Below are positions 63,738 through 64,000 of a stretch of DNA of 64,000 nucleotides, piece after piece. Position 1 is the stretch's first letter. Every line of letters begins with the position of its first letter. A program made the translations under genes and the position numbers. Origin of the DNA: Pseudoalteromonas luteoviolacea (lineage in GTDB: Bacteria; Pseudomonadota; Gammaproteobacteria; Enterobacterales; Alteromonadaceae); the NCBI RefSeq assembly GCF_001750165.1, contig NZ_CP015411.1, forward strand, positions 840,001 to 904,000, in the 5' to 3' direction. The notes under the pieces were generated by a model, which saw only the letters and a list, made by a program, of their open reading frames with translations, had not been told where the DNA came from and did no database searches.

Positions 63738-64000
63738 ATGGAGTTTTATCATTTAAGGTCATTTGTGGTGGTCGCTGAAACGGGCAACTTAACCAAAGCC
63801 GCAAAACAGTTATTTACTACACCGCCCGCAGTCAGTGCACATATTCGAGCATTAGAAGATGAACTTAAAACGAACTTGTTTGAGCGTACCAGCAAAGGGA
63901 TGCGTTTGACGCCAAAAGGCGAGCAGCTTCGTCTGCAAGCGCAAAAAACCTTAGATAGCGCGAGAGACATGGTGAACTTGGCGGTAGCAAACGCAGAACA
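63738..64000 (+). CDS. LysR-family transcriptional regulator, 3' end cut by window edge
   Basis: The first 87 codons are present and stay open to the window end. MEFYHLRSFVVVAETGNLTKAAKQL ... PPAVSAHIRALEDELKTNLFERTSKGMRLTPKG is a textbook LysR winged-helix N-terminus, with the recognition helix around residues 28-47. The effector domain lies outside. Divergent from the rhodanese-GNAT pair with about 157 bases between, the usual LysR arrangement for controlling a neighbour. Confidence 0.92.
   Translation, partial: MEFYHLRSFVVVAETGNLTKAAKQLFTTPPAVSAHIRALEDELKTNLFERTSKGMRLTPKGEQLRLQAQKTLDSARDMVNLAVANAE

Overview
The window looks like chromosomal DNA of a marine gammaproteobacterium of the Alteromonadales, most likely Pseudoalteromonas. 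This rests on gene order and protein character, not on a database search. The housekeeping blocks match the gammaproteobacterial layout (epd-pgk-fba; sfsA-dksA-gluQ-pcnB-folK-panB-panC; gpmI-envC-ctpA-yibQ divergent from rhodanese-grxC-secB-gpsA; phoB-phoR). The base composition is moderately AT-rich. A PLP-dependent aspartate decarboxylase (PanP type) is present, as in Vibrio and Alteromonadales.

Layout. 0-7.2 kb: a hydrolase cut by the left edge, a TrmB-like methyltransferase, a membrane GGDEF-EAL protein with both active sites degenerate, panP, and a GAF-GGDEF diguanylate cyclase. 7.2-15.6 kb: an acetate-type sensing and transport block, with a very large SLC5-PAS-histidine kinase-receiver protein (CrbS-like) divergent from a DUF4212/SSS symporter pair, a CBS-DUF294 protein and a DEDDh exonuclease. 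15.7-20.6 kb: epd, pgk and fba, followed by an IS4-group insertion sequence that landed inside the fba terminator. 20.6-24.4 kb: an intergenic stretch very rich in GATC, then phoB, phoR and a lone pstS with Pho boxes. 24.4-31 kb: a small lipoprotein and the panC-panB-folK-pcnB-gluQ-dksA-sfsA series, all leftward, with no panD. 31-40.4 kb: pepB, a CBS protein, the cell-envelope block yibQ-ctpA-envC-gpmI, and the divergent rhodanese-grxC-secB-gpsA operon. 40.4-45.5 kb: a DcaP-like porin, acs, a CrbR-like response regulator and purU. 45.7-54 kb: a giant lipoprotein of about 2,570 residues built of two-cysteine InlB-like repeats, with a small DUF1566 partner. 54-64 kb: accessory genes (Crp-like regulator, EamA exporter, arylamine N-acetyltransferase, NAD(P)-binding protein, MarR regulator, BCCT transporter, periplasmic binding protein, a secreted C1q-like/fibrinogen-like protein, GNAT, rhodanese, and a LysR gene cut by the right edge).

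How the genes connect. The CrbS-like kinase (7.2-10.6 kb), the symporter pair, acs and the CrbR-like regulator plausibly form one acetate-utilisation circuit split over two loci. The exact 10-mer ACTAAGGTCT occurs upstream of both the symporter operon and acs, with a one-base variant beside the first. PanP near the left end would supply the beta-alanine that PanC, 20 kb away, needs. The phosphate regulators carry their own Pho boxes.

The observations most worth following are: the array of 12 GATC sites in 300 bp upstream of phoB, largely spaced by 30-31 bp and arranged as imperfect repeats in two opposing orientations; the shared acetate-promoter motif; the giant disulfide-repeat lipoprotein with recent 432-bp duplications; the secreted protein combining C1q-like and fibrinogen-like domains; and the probable AUU start codon of pcnB.
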